Positions 48,363 through 57,151 of a DNA stretch of 64,000 nucleotides are shown piece after piece. Source of the DNA: RBG-16-66-20 sp040752005 (GTDB taxonomy: Bacteria; Pseudomonadota; Gammaproteobacteria; Burkholderiales; SG8-39); the NCBI GenBank assembly GCA_040752005.1, contig JBFMFX010000005.1, positions 62,001 through 126,000 of the forward strand, in the 5' to 3' direction. Under the pieces are notes generated by a model that ran no database searches, was not told the origin of the DNA, and saw only the letters and a list, made by a program, of their open reading frames with translations. The translations under genes and the position numbers were made by a program. The first letter of the stretch is position 1; each line of letters begins with the position of its first letter.

Positions 48363-51053
48363 TCAGGACTCGGGGGCGCAGGCGGCGTGCCGGATGGCGC
48401 TGGCGGCGGATGCGGCTGGTGAGCCGTAGCGCGCGCGGATGCGCACCGCGCGCTCGAGCCCGTCGGCTGCTTCGAGCACTTTCATGCGCAGATCCGGCTC
48501 GAGGGGCGAATCGCGCAGGAACGCGCGCACCGCTTCGAGGGCCTCGTCGCCCGTCTGTCCGCCGATGAACGCGGCGAGCCATGCGTTGACGAAGAAGATC
48601 TTGCGCGTACGCTTGAGTTCGGGCAACCGTGCCAGCGCCTCGGGAAGGAGCGGCAGTGTGAGCGCGGCGTGCTCCGGGGCGTTGAGCGCCGGCAGCGCCG
48701 CCTCGATCCATGCCTCGGGCAGCGACGGATCGTCGAGGAACGCGCGAAAGAGCGCGCGTTTCGCGCCCGCGTCGGCGGTGGCCGCGGCCGCGGCGAAGGC
48801 GTAGCGCCGGGCTTCGTCGGTACGCTCGCGCGCAGCCTCGGCGGCAAGGCGCGCGTGCGCATCCGGCGCGCCGCGCTCGAGCAGCCGCTGCACGATGCGG
48901 AAGCGGTCCCGCGCGGCGAGCGGTGCGCCGGGCAGCCCGAGCGCGCCGTCGAGCAACCGCCCGAGGTCGGCAAGCGCCTCCGGCGACCAGGCGAGGGCGG
49001 CGAAGGCCCGCAGCAGCATGAGCCGTCGGGACTGCGATGGCGCTGCGAGCGCCCCCTCGGCAAGCAGCGCGCGCTCGATTTGCGGGGCGAGCGCGTCGCG
49101 CTGCGCATCCGAGAGGTAGCGGCGGAACGCGTGCTCCAGTTGCGCGAGCAGACCGGCAAGCACGCTCTCGTCGGCGGCGCGCGCAATCTCGCGCACCGCC
49201 CACTCGACGAAGCGTGCGGGCGCGAGCTCGGCGTCGCGCACCGCCTCCCACAGCGCCTCGGCGATCTGCGCCCTGGCGAGCGGATCGGCCGGCTCGAACT
49301 CCGGATCGAGCGCCGTGGCGATGCTGTGCGGGTCGAGAAGAAAGCGGCCATAGCCGAAGTCGCCCGCGTTCGGCAGCACGAGGCGCGGCGCGGCGAAGCC
49401 TTCGAGCGCGCGCACGCGCACCGAGCCACGCGCGAGCAGGACGTCGGCGGACGCGAGCGAGTCCGCGCCGATCGCCGCGATGCGCAGCCGCTGGGGCCAG
49501 AGGTTTTTGCCGCCGAGCGCGTCGTGCTGCTCGAGGCGGAATTCGCCGATGCGTCCGGCGCCGTCCAGCGTCCAGCGAGCGCGCACCGTCGGCGTGCCGC
49601 GCCGCTCGACCCAGACCTGTGCCCAGCGCGCGAGGCGCCTGCCTGAGGCGCGCTCCAAGGCGCGCACCAGGTCCTTCCAGTCGGCGGCGCCGAACGCGTG
49701 CCGGCGCACAACCTCGCGCACCGCGCGGCGGAACACCGGCTCGCCGAGATAGAACTCGAGCTGGCGCAGCACCGCCGGTCCCTTGGCGTAGACGATGGCG
49801 CCGTAGGCCGACTTGGCGTCGGCGAGATTGGCGAGCCGATAGCGGATCGCGCTCGTGCCGCGCGTCGCGTCAGTGCGCACCGCCGTCGTCTTGAGCGCAT
49901 GGAACGCCGTCCAGGCGTCGAATTCGGGCGCGAGCGCCGCGAGCGCCTTCGCCGCCATGAAGTTGGCGAAGCCCTCCTTCAGCCACAGGTCGTCGAACCA
50001 GCGCATGGTGACAAGGTCGCCGAACCACTGGTGGGCGGTCTCGTGAAGGAGCAACTGCGCGCGGCGCAGCCGGTCCACGGTCGAGGGCGGAGCCGGAAAC
50101 AGCACGCGCTCCTCGTCCAGGAACGTCGCGCCGGCGTGCTCCATGCCGCCGTAGGGGAATTCGGGCAGCAGCACGAGGTCGTATTTCGGGAACGGGAAAG
50201 GACGGGCGAAGTAGCCTGCGAACCAGTCGAGCGCGGCGCGAGTGAGGCGCAGCAGCGCCGGCGCATGCTCACGCGCGCGCGCGGCGCGCGAGCGGCGCAC
50301 GAACAGGCGTGCCGCCTCGCCCGGTTCCGCGATGGCCGCGAACGGACCGGCGGCAAACGCGAACAGATACGTCGAGATCGGGACGGTTTCGGCAAAGCGC
50401 GCGCGTCCCGGAGCCTCCTCTTCGACCGGCGCATTCGACACCGCGCGCCAGCCCTCGGGCAGTTCGAGCGCGAGGCGAAAGCGCGCCTTGAGATCCGGCT
50501 GATCGAAGCAGGGAAAGAGCGCGCTCGCATCGGCCGGCACGAGCAGCGTCGCGAGGTACTCGGCGCCGTCCTCGCCGTCGCGATAGCGCAGGAGGGGGGT
50601 GCCGGAGGCCGCGATCGGCGCCTCGAAGCGCAGCCGCACGCTGTTGCGGCCCGGTTCGAGCAGGCGCCGCGCGATGACCAGATGCCTTGCGCGCGCTTCG
50701 AAAGGCGCGGCCCTGCCGTTCACCTCCACATCCTTCGGCTCGGCGCCGCGCCAGTCGAGCACCAGGTCCACCGGCCGCGCCGGGAGCTTGACCGATAGCG
50801 TGAGCGTGCCCGAAACGCGCGCCGCGCCGGGCGCAAGGCGAAACTCCAGCGCGTAGCGCACGTCGCGATAATGCTTCGCGCGCCACTGGGCGAGTGCGCG
50901 CGGCACGCCGGGTTCCAGCGTCGGTGCCGCGGCTGCGTCGGCCATCGCGATCCCCGGGACGAGCGTCAGGGCGCAGGCGAGCCGCAGGCAGCCTCTGGTG
51001 CGCGGCGTCGCTTTGCGCGGAAATCGGGCGGGCGGTTCACGGGCGACGTCCAT
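48363..51053 (-). CDS. M1-family metallopeptidase (aminopeptidase N-like), probably exported
   Basis: An 896-residue zinc aminopeptidase. N-terminal signal-like region (CLRLACALTLVPGIAMADAA). Substrate-binding motif YGGMEHAGATF, zinc motif HETAHQWFG (about residue 337), followed by the third ligand in WLKEGFANF. The C-terminal helical ERAP-like domain fills residues 500-896. It trims N-terminal residues from peptides, probably in the periplasm; substrate specificity unknown. Convergent with Bug receptor 6, 43 bp away. The 250 bp between its start and the next gene show nothing clear. Confidence 0.93.
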   Translation of the reverse strand: MDVAREPPARFPRKATPRTRGCLRLACALTLVPGIAMADAAAAPTLEPGVPRALAQWRAKHYRDVRYALEFRLAPGAARVSGTLTLSVKLPARPVDLVLDWRGAEPKDVEVNGRAAPFEARARHLVIARRLLEPGRNSVRLRFEAPIAASGTPLLRYRDGEDGAEYLATLLVPADASALFPCFDQPDLKARFRLALELPEGWRAVSNAPVEEEAPGRARFAETVPISTYLFAFAAGPFAAIAEPGEAARLFVRRSRAARAREHAPALLRLTRAALDWFAGYFARPFPFPKYDLVLLPEFPYGGMEHAGATFLDEERVLFPAPPSTVDRLRRAQLLLHETAHQWFGDLVTMRWFDDLWLKEGFANFMAAKALAALAPEFDAWTAFHALKTTAVRTDATRGTSAIRYRLANLADAKSAYGAIVYAKGPAVLRQLEFYLGEPVFRRAVREVVRRHAFGAADWKDLVRALERASGRRLARWAQVWVERRGTPTVRARWTLDGAGRIGEFRLEQHDALGGKNLWPQRLRIAAIGADSLASADVLLARGSVRVRALEGFAAPRLVLPNAGDFGYGRFLLDPHSIATALDPEFEPADPLARAQIAEALWEAVRDAELAPARFVEWAVREIARAADESVLAGLLAQLEHAFRRYLSDAQRDALAPQIERALLAEGALAAPSQSRRLMLLRAFAALAWSPEALADLGRLLDGALGLPGAPLAARDRFRIVQRLLERGAPDAHARLAAEAARERTDEARRYAFAAAAATADAGAKRALFRAFLDDPSLPEAWIEAALPALNAPEHAALTLPLLPEALARLPELKRTRKIFFVNAWLAAFIGGQTGDEALEAVRAFLRDSPLEPDLRMKVLEAADGLERAVRIRARYGSPAASAASAIRHAACAPES

Positions 51054-51303
51054 TCCGGTTTCGTTCGATCGGCTGCGGCAGTCGCTGCGCGAGCGCGCCC
51101 TCGACGAACCGCGATAGTGTCATGATAGCGGCGCGGGCCGACCGTGCGCGCGGCCTCCGCGCCCGATATCTGCGGGCGCCCGCCGCGCGCGGGAGGCGAT
51201 GGAGGACTCATGCTCAGAGGCAGGACGGCGCGGTGGCGCTGCGAACCGGCCAAATCGGTCGCGCCGGCGAGAGAAGTGCGCTCATGATCCACGCCGCCAC
51301 GCC

Positions 51304-52680
51304 ATGAGCGAGCGCTTCGACGCGATCGTGATCGGCGCCGGGCAGGCGGGGCCGGCGCTGTGCGCGCGCCTTGACCGCGAGGGGCTGAAGACCGCGCTCA
51401 TCGAGCGCAAGCTCCTCGGCGGCACCTGCGTCAACACCGGCTGCATCCCGACGAAGACGCTGGTCGCCTCGGCGCGCGCCGTCCACGTCGCGCGCCGCGG
51501 CGCCGAATACGGCTTCCGCACGGGCGCGGTGCGGGTGGACATGCGGGCGGTGAAGGCGCGCAAGGACGGCGTGGTGAAACAATCGCAGGAGGGGCTCGCC
51601 GCCTGGATTGCCGGAATGAAGAACGTCAGCCTCATCCGCGGTCAGGCGCGTTTCACCGGCCCGCGCGCGCTGGCGGTCGCCGGGCGCTCGCTCGAAGCCG
51701 AGCGAATCTTCATCAACGTCGGCGGGCGGGCGCTGGTGCCCGACATTCCGGGAGTGAAGGAGGTGCCGTTTCTGACCAACAGCACGATGATGGACGTGGA
51801 CTTCGTGCCGAAGCATCTGGTCATCGTCGGCGGCAGTTACATCGGCCTGGAGTTCGCGCAGATGTTCCGGCGCTTCGGCTCGCGGGTGACCGTGGTCGAG
51901 AGGATGGAAAAGCTCCTGCCGCGCGAGGACGACGACGTCGCCGCCGAAATCCGCGCCATTCTCGAGCGTGAAGGCGTCGAGATCCGCACCGGCGCCGAGT
52001 GCATGGCGCTCGCGCGTGCGGGCGAGCGCATCGCCGTCGGCCTGCACTGCCGGGACGGCGCGCCGGTGGCCGAGGGCACGCACCTGCTGCTCGCCGTCGG
52101 GCGCGTGCCGAACACGCAGGATCTGGGCCTCGAAGCGGCCGGTGTGCAAACCGATGCGCGCGGCTACATCGCCGTGGACGAGGAATGCCGCACCAGCGCC
52201 GAGGGCGTCTGGGCGCTCGGCGACTGCAACGGCCGCGGCGCTTTTACGCACACGTCGTGGAACGATCACGAGATCGTCGCCGCGAACCTGTTCGACGGCG
52301 AGCGGCGGCGCATCTCCGACCGCATCCCGGCCTACGCGCTCTTCATTGACCCGCCGCTCGGCCGCTGCGGGATGAACGAGGCGGAGGCGCGCGCGAGCGG
52401 CCGGCGGGTGCTCGCGGCGCAGATGGCGATGGCGCGCGTCGGCCGCGCGCGCGAGGCGGGCGAGACGCAGGGATTCATGAAGGTGCTCGCGGACGCGGAT
52501 TCGCAGGACCTGCTCAGTGCGACGATCCTCGGCCTGAACGGCGACGAGGTCGTGCACGTGCTGCTCGACGTCATGTACGCGCGCCGGCCGTTCACCGCCA
52601 TCGAGCGCGCGATGCACATCCATCCCACCGTCGCCGAACTCGTTCCGACGCTGCTCGGGAGTCTGCGGCCGCTAGGCTGA
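51304..52680 (+). CDS. FAD-dependent NAD(P)-disulfide oxidoreductase (mercuric reductase-like)
   Basis: A 458-residue class I flavoprotein disulfide reductase. FAD motif AIVIGAGQAGPALCARL, redox disulfide GGTCVNTGCIPTKT (cysteines 42 and 47), NAD motif LVIVGGSYIGLEFAQMF, second FAD site GVWALGDCNGRGAF, and the C-terminal dimer/catalytic HIHPTVAELVP. No MerR, MerP or C-terminal CC pair is present, so mercury reduction is unlikely; the family is usually called FAD-containing oxidoreductase. Upstream of the sulfatase by 43 bp, same strand. Confidence 0.91.
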   Translation: MSERFDAIVIGAGQAGPALCARLDREGLKTALIERKLLGGTCVNTGCIPTKTLVASARAVHVARRGAEYGFRTGAVRVDMRAVKARKDGVVKQSQEGLAAWIAGMKNVSLIRGQARFTGPRALAVAGRSLEAERIFINVGGRALVPDIPGVKEVPFLTNSTMMDVDFVPKHLVIVGGSYIGLEFAQMFRRFGSRVTVVERMEKLLPREDDDVAAEIRAILEREGVEIRTGAECMALARAGERIAVGLHCRDGAPVAEGTHLLLAVGRVPNTQDLGLEAAGVQTDARGYIAVDEECRTSAEGVWALGDCNGRGAFTHTSWNDHEIVAANLFDGERRRISDRIPAYALFIDPPLGRCGMNEAEARASGRRVLAAQMAMARVGRAREAGETQGFMKVLADADSQDLLSATILGLNGDEVVHVLLDVMYARRPFTAIERAMHIHPTVAELVPTLLGSLRPLG

Positions 52681-52723
52681 GCGCTTCGCCTAAAATGGCG
52701 CGCCCGCGATCCGGAACCGCGCC

Positions 52724-54115
52724 ATGAGAAAAGCGAAACGCCCCAATTTCATCGTCATCCTGGTGGACGACCTGCGCCACGACGAGTTCGGCGCCGGCGG
52801 CCACCCGTACATGAAGACGCCGCACGTGGACCGGCTCGCGCACGAAGGGATGCTTTTCGAGCGCGCGTTCCACACCACGCCGATCTGCTCGCCGAACCGC
52901 GCCTCGATCCTGACCGGCCAGTACGCGAGCCGCCACGGCATCATTGACAACGTCGCGCGCGACGCGATGAGCCATCGGCTGCCGAACTACCACCTGGCGC
53001 TGCAGCGGCTCGGCTACGAGACCGCGCACATCGGCAAGTGGCACATGGGCAACGACGGCATGCCGCGCCCGGGCTACGACTTCTGGGTGAGCTACGACGG
53101 CCACGGGCGCATCGTCAATCCGCGCCTCAACCACGGCGGCAAGTACGTCGAGCACCAAGGCTACATCACCGACCTCATGAACGGCATGGCCGTCGAGTGG
53201 ATCGAGCGCCGGCACGACGGACCCTGGTCGCTCTTTCTCGCGCACAAGGCGGTGCACCCGGACGCCGAGCAGGCGGCCGACGGCACGCTGAGGATGGGTG
53301 CCTTCGGCGGCTACATTCCCGCCGAGCGGCACCGGCACCTCTACGAGGGCGCGGTGTTCCCGAAAAAGCCCAACATGCTCTCGCCCGAGGAGGTGGTGAA
53401 GGCGAAGCCCGCGTGGAAGGAGATCTTCGCGCTGCGCGGCGAGAAGCGCTCGCGCGAGCTCCTCGCCTCGATCCAGGCCGGCACGCAGGAGGAGATCCGC
53501 CAGCGCGCGCGCATGATGGCGGCGGTGGACGAGGGCGTCGGCATGATCCTGGAGGCGCTGGAGCGCACCGCGCAGCTCGACGACACGCTGATCCTGTTTC
53601 TCGGCGACAACGGCTATTTCTTCGGCGAGCACGGCCTGGGGCCGGAGCGGCGCTTCGCCTACGAGGAAGGCATCCGCTCGCCGTTCGTGCTGCGCTATCC
53701 CCGCCGCGTGCGTCCGGGCGGCCGCGAATCGCGCCTCGTCATCTGCCAGGACATCGCCCCGACGCTCATCGAGCTGGCGGGCGGCAGGCCGGGTCCGCAG
53801 GTGCAGGGCCGTTCGCTCCTGCCGCTCTTCGAGCGCAGGCGGGCGCCGTGGCGCACGTCGTTCCTGATCGAGTACTGGGCGGAGCAGGCGTTTCCGTGGC
53901 TCGTCGGCATGACCTACAAGGCGGTGCGCACCGGGCGCTGGAAGCTGATTCACTGGGTGAACCGCGGCCGGGCCGGCGAACTGGACGAGCTCTACGACCT
54001 GGAGCGCGACCCGTACGAGCTGAGGAACCTGAACGCGAGCCGCGCCGCCGCGCCGGTGAAGGAGAGGCTGCGGCGCGAGCTGCGCCGGCTGGTCGCCGAC
54101 GCCGTCGGGCTCTAG
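52724..54115 (+). CDS. Sulfatase-like alkaline phosphatase superfamily hydrolase
   Basis: A 463-residue sulfatase. Metal aspartates in ILVDDLRHDEF (D15, D16), the formylglycine signature CSPNRASILTGQYASRHG with C55, HIGKWHMG, LFLGDNGYFFGEHGLG with further metal ligands, and MTYKAVRTGRWKLI. C55-x-P-x-R59 fits conversion to formylglycine by a separate modifying enzyme, not seen here. Substrate could be choline sulfate, an aryl or carbohydrate sulfate. No signal peptide, so cytoplasmic. TAAAAT lies 28 bp upstream. Ends with a 4-bp convergent overlap with the SDR. Confidence 0.92.
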   Translation: MRKAKRPNFIVILVDDLRHDEFGAGGHPYMKTPHVDRLAHEGMLFERAFHTTPICSPNRASILTGQYASRHGIIDNVARDAMSHRLPNYHLALQRLGYETAHIGKWHMGNDGMPRPGYDFWVSYDGHGRIVNPRLNHGGKYVEHQGYITDLMNGMAVEWIERRHDGPWSLFLAHKAVHPDAEQAADGTLRMGAFGGYIPAERHRHLYEGAVFPKKPNMLSPEEVVKAKPAWKEIFALRGEKRSRELLASIQAGTQEEIRQRARMMAAVDEGVGMILEALERTAQLDDTLILFLGDNGYFFGEHGLGPERRFAYEEGIRSPFVLRYPRRVRPGGRESRLVICQDIAPTLIELAGGRPGPQVQGRSLLPLFERRRAPWRTSFLIEYWAEQAFPWLVGMTYKAVRTGRWKLIHWVNRGRAGELDELYDLERDPYELRNLNASRAAAPVKERLRRELRRLVADAVGL

Positions 54116-54858
54116 TCGAGGTAGATCATGCGGCGGGTCATGCCGCCGTCAATGACGTAGTTCTGCGCGGTCACGAACCCCGCCTCGTCCGAGAGCAGCC
54201 AGGCGATGAGCGCGGCCACGTCCTCCGGCCGTCCGACGCGGCCCACCGGATGCTGCGCATGGTCCGCCGGGCGCAGCGGTGCGTCGCTGCGCAGCGATTT
54301 TTTCTTCCACCGCCGCACGTCTATCCATCCGGGACTGACGCAGTTGACCCGCACCTCGGGACCGAGGCTCATGGCGAGCGCGTGCGTGAGCGCGACCACT
54401 CCTCCCTTCGAGGCGCTGTAGGCCTCGGTGTTCGGCTCGGACTGGAGCGCCCGCGTCGAGGCGACGTTGACGATGGCGCCGCGCGCGGCGCGCAGCCACG
54501 GCACGCAATGCTTGGTCATCAGGAACACGCCGGTGAGGTTGGTGCCGATGCGCCGGTTCCATTCTTCCAGCGCGAGCGATTCGATCGGACCGGTCGCGGC
54601 ACCGGTGATGCCGGCGTTGTTGACCAGCGCGCCGATGCCGCCGAGCGCAGCGGCCGCCGCTGCGACGCAGGCGCGCGCCTGCGGCTCGCTGGAGACGTCG
54701 CAGTCGTACCACGGCACGCCCAGCTCGGCCGCGGTCTCGGCGCCCGCCTCGCGATCGTTGTCGGCGATCGCCACCCGCCAGCCGCGGCTCGCCAGAAGCT
54801 GCGCGGTCGCCTTGCCGATTCCCTGCGCGCCGCCGGTGATGAGAACGGTTCTGCTCAT
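54112..54858 (-). CDS. Short-chain dehydrogenase/reductase
   Basis: A 248-residue classical SDR: VLITGGAQGIGKATAQLLA, ALVNNAGITG, NVASTRALQSEPNTEAYSASKGG with Ser/Tyr/Lys, and the end VIDGGMTRRMIY. The NAD(P)-binding Asp follows VAIADNDRE. Substrate unknown; it faces a sulfatase, convergent with a 4-bp overlap, so any functional link is weak. Confidence 0.9.
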   Translation of the reverse strand: MSRTVLITGGAQGIGKATAQLLASRGWRVAIADNDREAGAETAAELGVPWYDCDVSSEPQARACVAAAAAALGGIGALVNNAGITGAATGPIESLALEEWNRRIGTNLTGVFLMTKHCVPWLRAARGAIVNVASTRALQSEPNTEAYSASKGGVVALTHALAMSLGPEVRVNCVSPGWIDVRRWKKKSLRSDAPLRPADHAQHPVGRVGRPEDVAALIAWLLSDEAGFVTAQNYVIDGGMTRRMIYLD

Positions 54859-54968
54859 GGCTTCTTCCCCGACGGCCAGAATGCTGCCACGGCGGGCGCC
54901 ATTCCGGCGCGGGGCGCTTTGGACTAGTATGTAGGCGCGAATTCGGCCTCTACAGCGGAGGGCGGGCC

Positions 54969-55403
54969 ATGCAAGTCAAGGAGATCCTGCGGGTCAAGGG
55001 CAGCCGGCTGGTCAGCATCGAGCCCGGCGGTCGGGCGGTGGACGCCGTCAAGACGATGGCGGAGCAGAACCTCGGCTCGCTGGTGGTGATGGACCAGGGG
55101 CGCATGGTCGGCTTGCTCACCTTCCACGAGCTGCTCGGCGCGATCGCCCGGCGCGGCGGCTCGCTCGGCGACGTGAGAGTGAGCGAGATCATGGTCGCGA
55201 ACCCGGTCACCACCACGCCGGACATGGAAGTGAACGACCTGCGGCGCATGATGCTGGAGACCGGCGCGCGCTACTTGCCCGTGGTGCAGGACGGAAAGCT
55301 TCTCGGCGTCATCTCGTTCCGCGACGTCGCCAAGGCGGTGCTCGAAGAGCAGGACTTCGAGAACAAGATGCTGAAGGGCTATATCAAGAACTGGCCGGCC
55401 TGA
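54969..55403 (+). CDS. CBS-domain protein
   Basis: A 144-residue protein made of two CBS motifs: VDAVKTMAEQNLGSLVVMDQGRMVGLLTF and VNDLRRMMLETGARYLPVVQDG followed by LGVISFRDVAKAVLEE. CBS pairs bind adenosyl nucleotides (AMP, ATP, SAM) and sense energy or redox state; the target is unknown. GGAGGG precedes the ATG at 54969; TAGTAT (54925-54930) may be its -10. Monocistronic. Confidence 0.92.
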   Translation: MQVKEILRVKGSRLVSIEPGGRAVDAVKTMAEQNLGSLVVMDQGRMVGLLTFHELLGAIARRGGSLGDVRVSEIMVANPVTTTPDMEVNDLRRMMLETGARYLPVVQDGKLLGVISFRDVAKAVLEEQDFENKMLKGYIKNWPA

Positions 55404-55528
55404 GCGGGCGTGCTGTTTGCCCGCAAGCCCTGCCTTGGCGGGCGCGCTCCCTGCCCGCAGGCCCTTCCTGAGCGGACGCGCCGTTTGCTCGCACATCCTG
55501 CGTTTATCGTGTTCGGCGCGGCGCGATC

Positions 55529-56761
55529 CTGAGACGACGTACGCTTCTTTTCGCCGGCGCGGCCGCTGCGGGCGCGGGCGCGTTCGCGCTCTGGGGGCTG
55601 TGGCCCGACGAGGGCCTGTGGAACCCGTGCCTTGCGCGCCTGCCGCCGGGACTCGCCGGACACGACCTCGTCCGGGCGGCTTGGGAGGGGCTCGACCCGG
55701 AGCAAGTCTGGGACGCTCACGTCCACCTCGTCGGAACCGGCGATGCGGCGAGCGGCATCTTCGTCAACCCCAAGATGGAGAGCGTGCTCAATCCGGCCGA
55801 GTACGCGCGCCGGCTTTTCTTTCTCAACGCAGGCTGCGTGCACGACGCGCCGGGAAGCGTAGATCTCGCCTACATCGAGCGCATGCACAACCTGCTGGAG
55901 GGCATGCGCCCCGGGGTGAAGCTTCTGCTCTTCGCCTTCGAACGCGCCTACGGCGAGGACGGGCACCCCGACATGGCGCGCACCGTGTTCTGGGTGCCGG
56001 ATGCCTGGGCGCGCGACACCGCCCGCGCGCATCCGCGCTACTTCGAGTGGGCGGCCTCGATCCATCCCTACCGCGCCGACTGCGTCGAGGCGCTGGAGCG
56101 AGCGAAGGCCGAGGGCGCGCGCGCGGTGAAGTGGCTGCCCTCGGCGATGGGCATGGATCCTGCCTCGCCGCGCTGCGACCGCTTCTACGAGGCGCTCGCG
56201 AGGCTCGATCTGCCGCTCATCTCGCACGCGGGGCTCGAGCGCGCGGTGATGGGCACCGACGTGCAGGAGTACGGCAACCCGCTGCGCCTGCGGCGGGCGC
56301 TCGATGCGGGCGTGCGCGTGGTGGTGGCGCACTGCGCCTCGATGGGGCTCGACCGCGATCTCGACCGGGGACCGAACGGGCCGTGGGTGGAGAGCTTCGA
56401 ACTTTTCGCGCGCATGATGGACGATCCGCGCTACGCGGCGCGGCTGTTCGGCGACATCTCGGCGATGACGCAGGTGAACCGCGCGGGGTCGGCGCTTGCG
56501 CGCGTGATCGAGCGCACCGACTGGCACCCGCGGTTGCTGAACGGCTCGGACTACCCGCTCCCGGGCGTGATGCCGATCTTCTCGGCGGACTACCTCGTCT
56601 CGCTCGGGCTGCTCCGTCCGGCGGCGGCGGGCATCCTCAAGCAGATCCGCCACCACAATCCGCTGCTCTACGACTTCGTGCTGAAGAGAACCCTGCGCTC
56701 GGGCGGCAAGGCGTTTTTGAAGCAGGTGTTCGAGACACGGAGCTTTTTCGTGCCTCAGTAG
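55529..56761 (+). CDS. TAT-type amidohydrolase (TIM-barrel metal-dependent hydrolase), probable CTG start
   Basis: A 410-residue hydrolase. The frame is open from 55472 but has no ATG, GTG or TTG before 55775. Coding signals begin well upstream: RRRTLLFAGAAAAGAGAF is a twin-arginine signal, and VWDAHVHLVGTGDAASG is the metal-binding HxH of amidohydrolases, both lost if translation began at 55775. CTG at 55529, immediately before RRRTLLF, is the best start. Later motifs are LPLISHAGLERAV, VVVAHCASMGLD and LLNGSDYPLPG with the final catalytic Asp. Substrate unknown. It converges with a lipoprotein gene over 7 bp. Confidence 0.7.
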   Translation: MRRRTLLFAGAAAAGAGAFALWGLWPDEGLWNPCLARLPPGLAGHDLVRAAWEGLDPEQVWDAHVHLVGTGDAASGIFVNPKMESVLNPAEYARRLFFLNAGCVHDAPGSVDLAYIERMHNLLEGMRPGVKLLLFAFERAYGEDGHPDMARTVFWVPDAWARDTARAHPRYFEWAASIHPYRADCVEALERAKAEGARAVKWLPSAMGMDPASPRCDRFYEALARLDLPLISHAGLERAVMGTDVQEYGNPLRLRRALDAGVRVVVAHCASMGLDRDLDRGPNGPWVESFELFARMMDDPRYAARLFGDISAMTQVNRAGSALARVIERTDWHPRLLNGSDYPLPGVMPIFSADYLVSLGLLRPAAAGILKQIRHHNPLLYDFVLKRTLRSGGKAFLKQVFETRSFFVPQ

Positions 56762-57129
56762 CAGCTCCACGGGTCGAAGCCTCGAAGCGAGCCGGGCCCC
56801 GGCGGCCACGGGCAGGGCCCGACGCCGCGATACAGCGGTCCGCAGCAGCCGTATGCGCTGCGGGCACGCCAGCGGATACTGTCCATCTGCGCCCGCTGCA
56901 GGTATTCCAGCACTTCAACCGGCACGCCCGCTTCGTGCAGGCGCAGGATGTCGGCTGCGCCCAGCGCAAGCACCGTCCGGGTCCGCTTCAACTCCTCGAC
57001 GATCTGTGCCGGTGGGCGACGCTCACGGGCGAGCGCAACGATCTGCGCCTCGGTGAGCGGCCTTGGCAGCTCGAGCGTCGCGCAGCCGGAAAGGGCCAGC
57101 GCAACCACAAAAAAACCCAATCGCCTCAT
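56755..57129 (-). CDS. Small lipoprotein, unknown function
   Basis: A 124-residue protein with a lipoprotein signal (MRRLGFFVVALALSGCATLE; lipobox ALSGC, cysteine 16). The middle (TEAQIVALARERRPPAQIVEELKRTRTVL and DILRLHEAGVPVEVLEYLQ) resembles a helical repeat found in many proteobacterial lipoproteins of unknown role. The C-terminus is rich in Cys, Gly, Pro and Trp (GCCGPLYRG, PWPPGPGS). Likely in the outer-membrane inner leaflet. Divergent from aroC by 22 bp. Confidence 0.75.
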   Translation of the reverse strand: MRRLGFFVVALALSGCATLELPRPLTEAQIVALARERRPPAQIVEELKRTRTVLALGAADILRLHEAGVPVEVLEYLQRAQMDSIRWRARSAYGCCGPLYRGVGPCPWPPGPGSLRGFDPWSCY

Positions 57130-57139
57130 GGCCTTATGC

Positions 57140-57145
57140 TAAGCT
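57140..57145 (+). promoter_or_regulatory. -10-like hexamer directly before aroC
   Basis: TAAGCT ends six bases before the ATG at 57152. The match to consensus is moderate; no Shine-Dalgarno is present, so leaderless translation is possible. Confidence 0.35.
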
Positions 57146-57151
57146 TTGAGA

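Noticed and set aside
51304..52680. True mercuric reductase (merA)
   Set aside because: The redox CxxxxC is shared by many flavoproteins; the N-terminal HMA domain, the C-terminal cysteine pair and other mer genes are missing.
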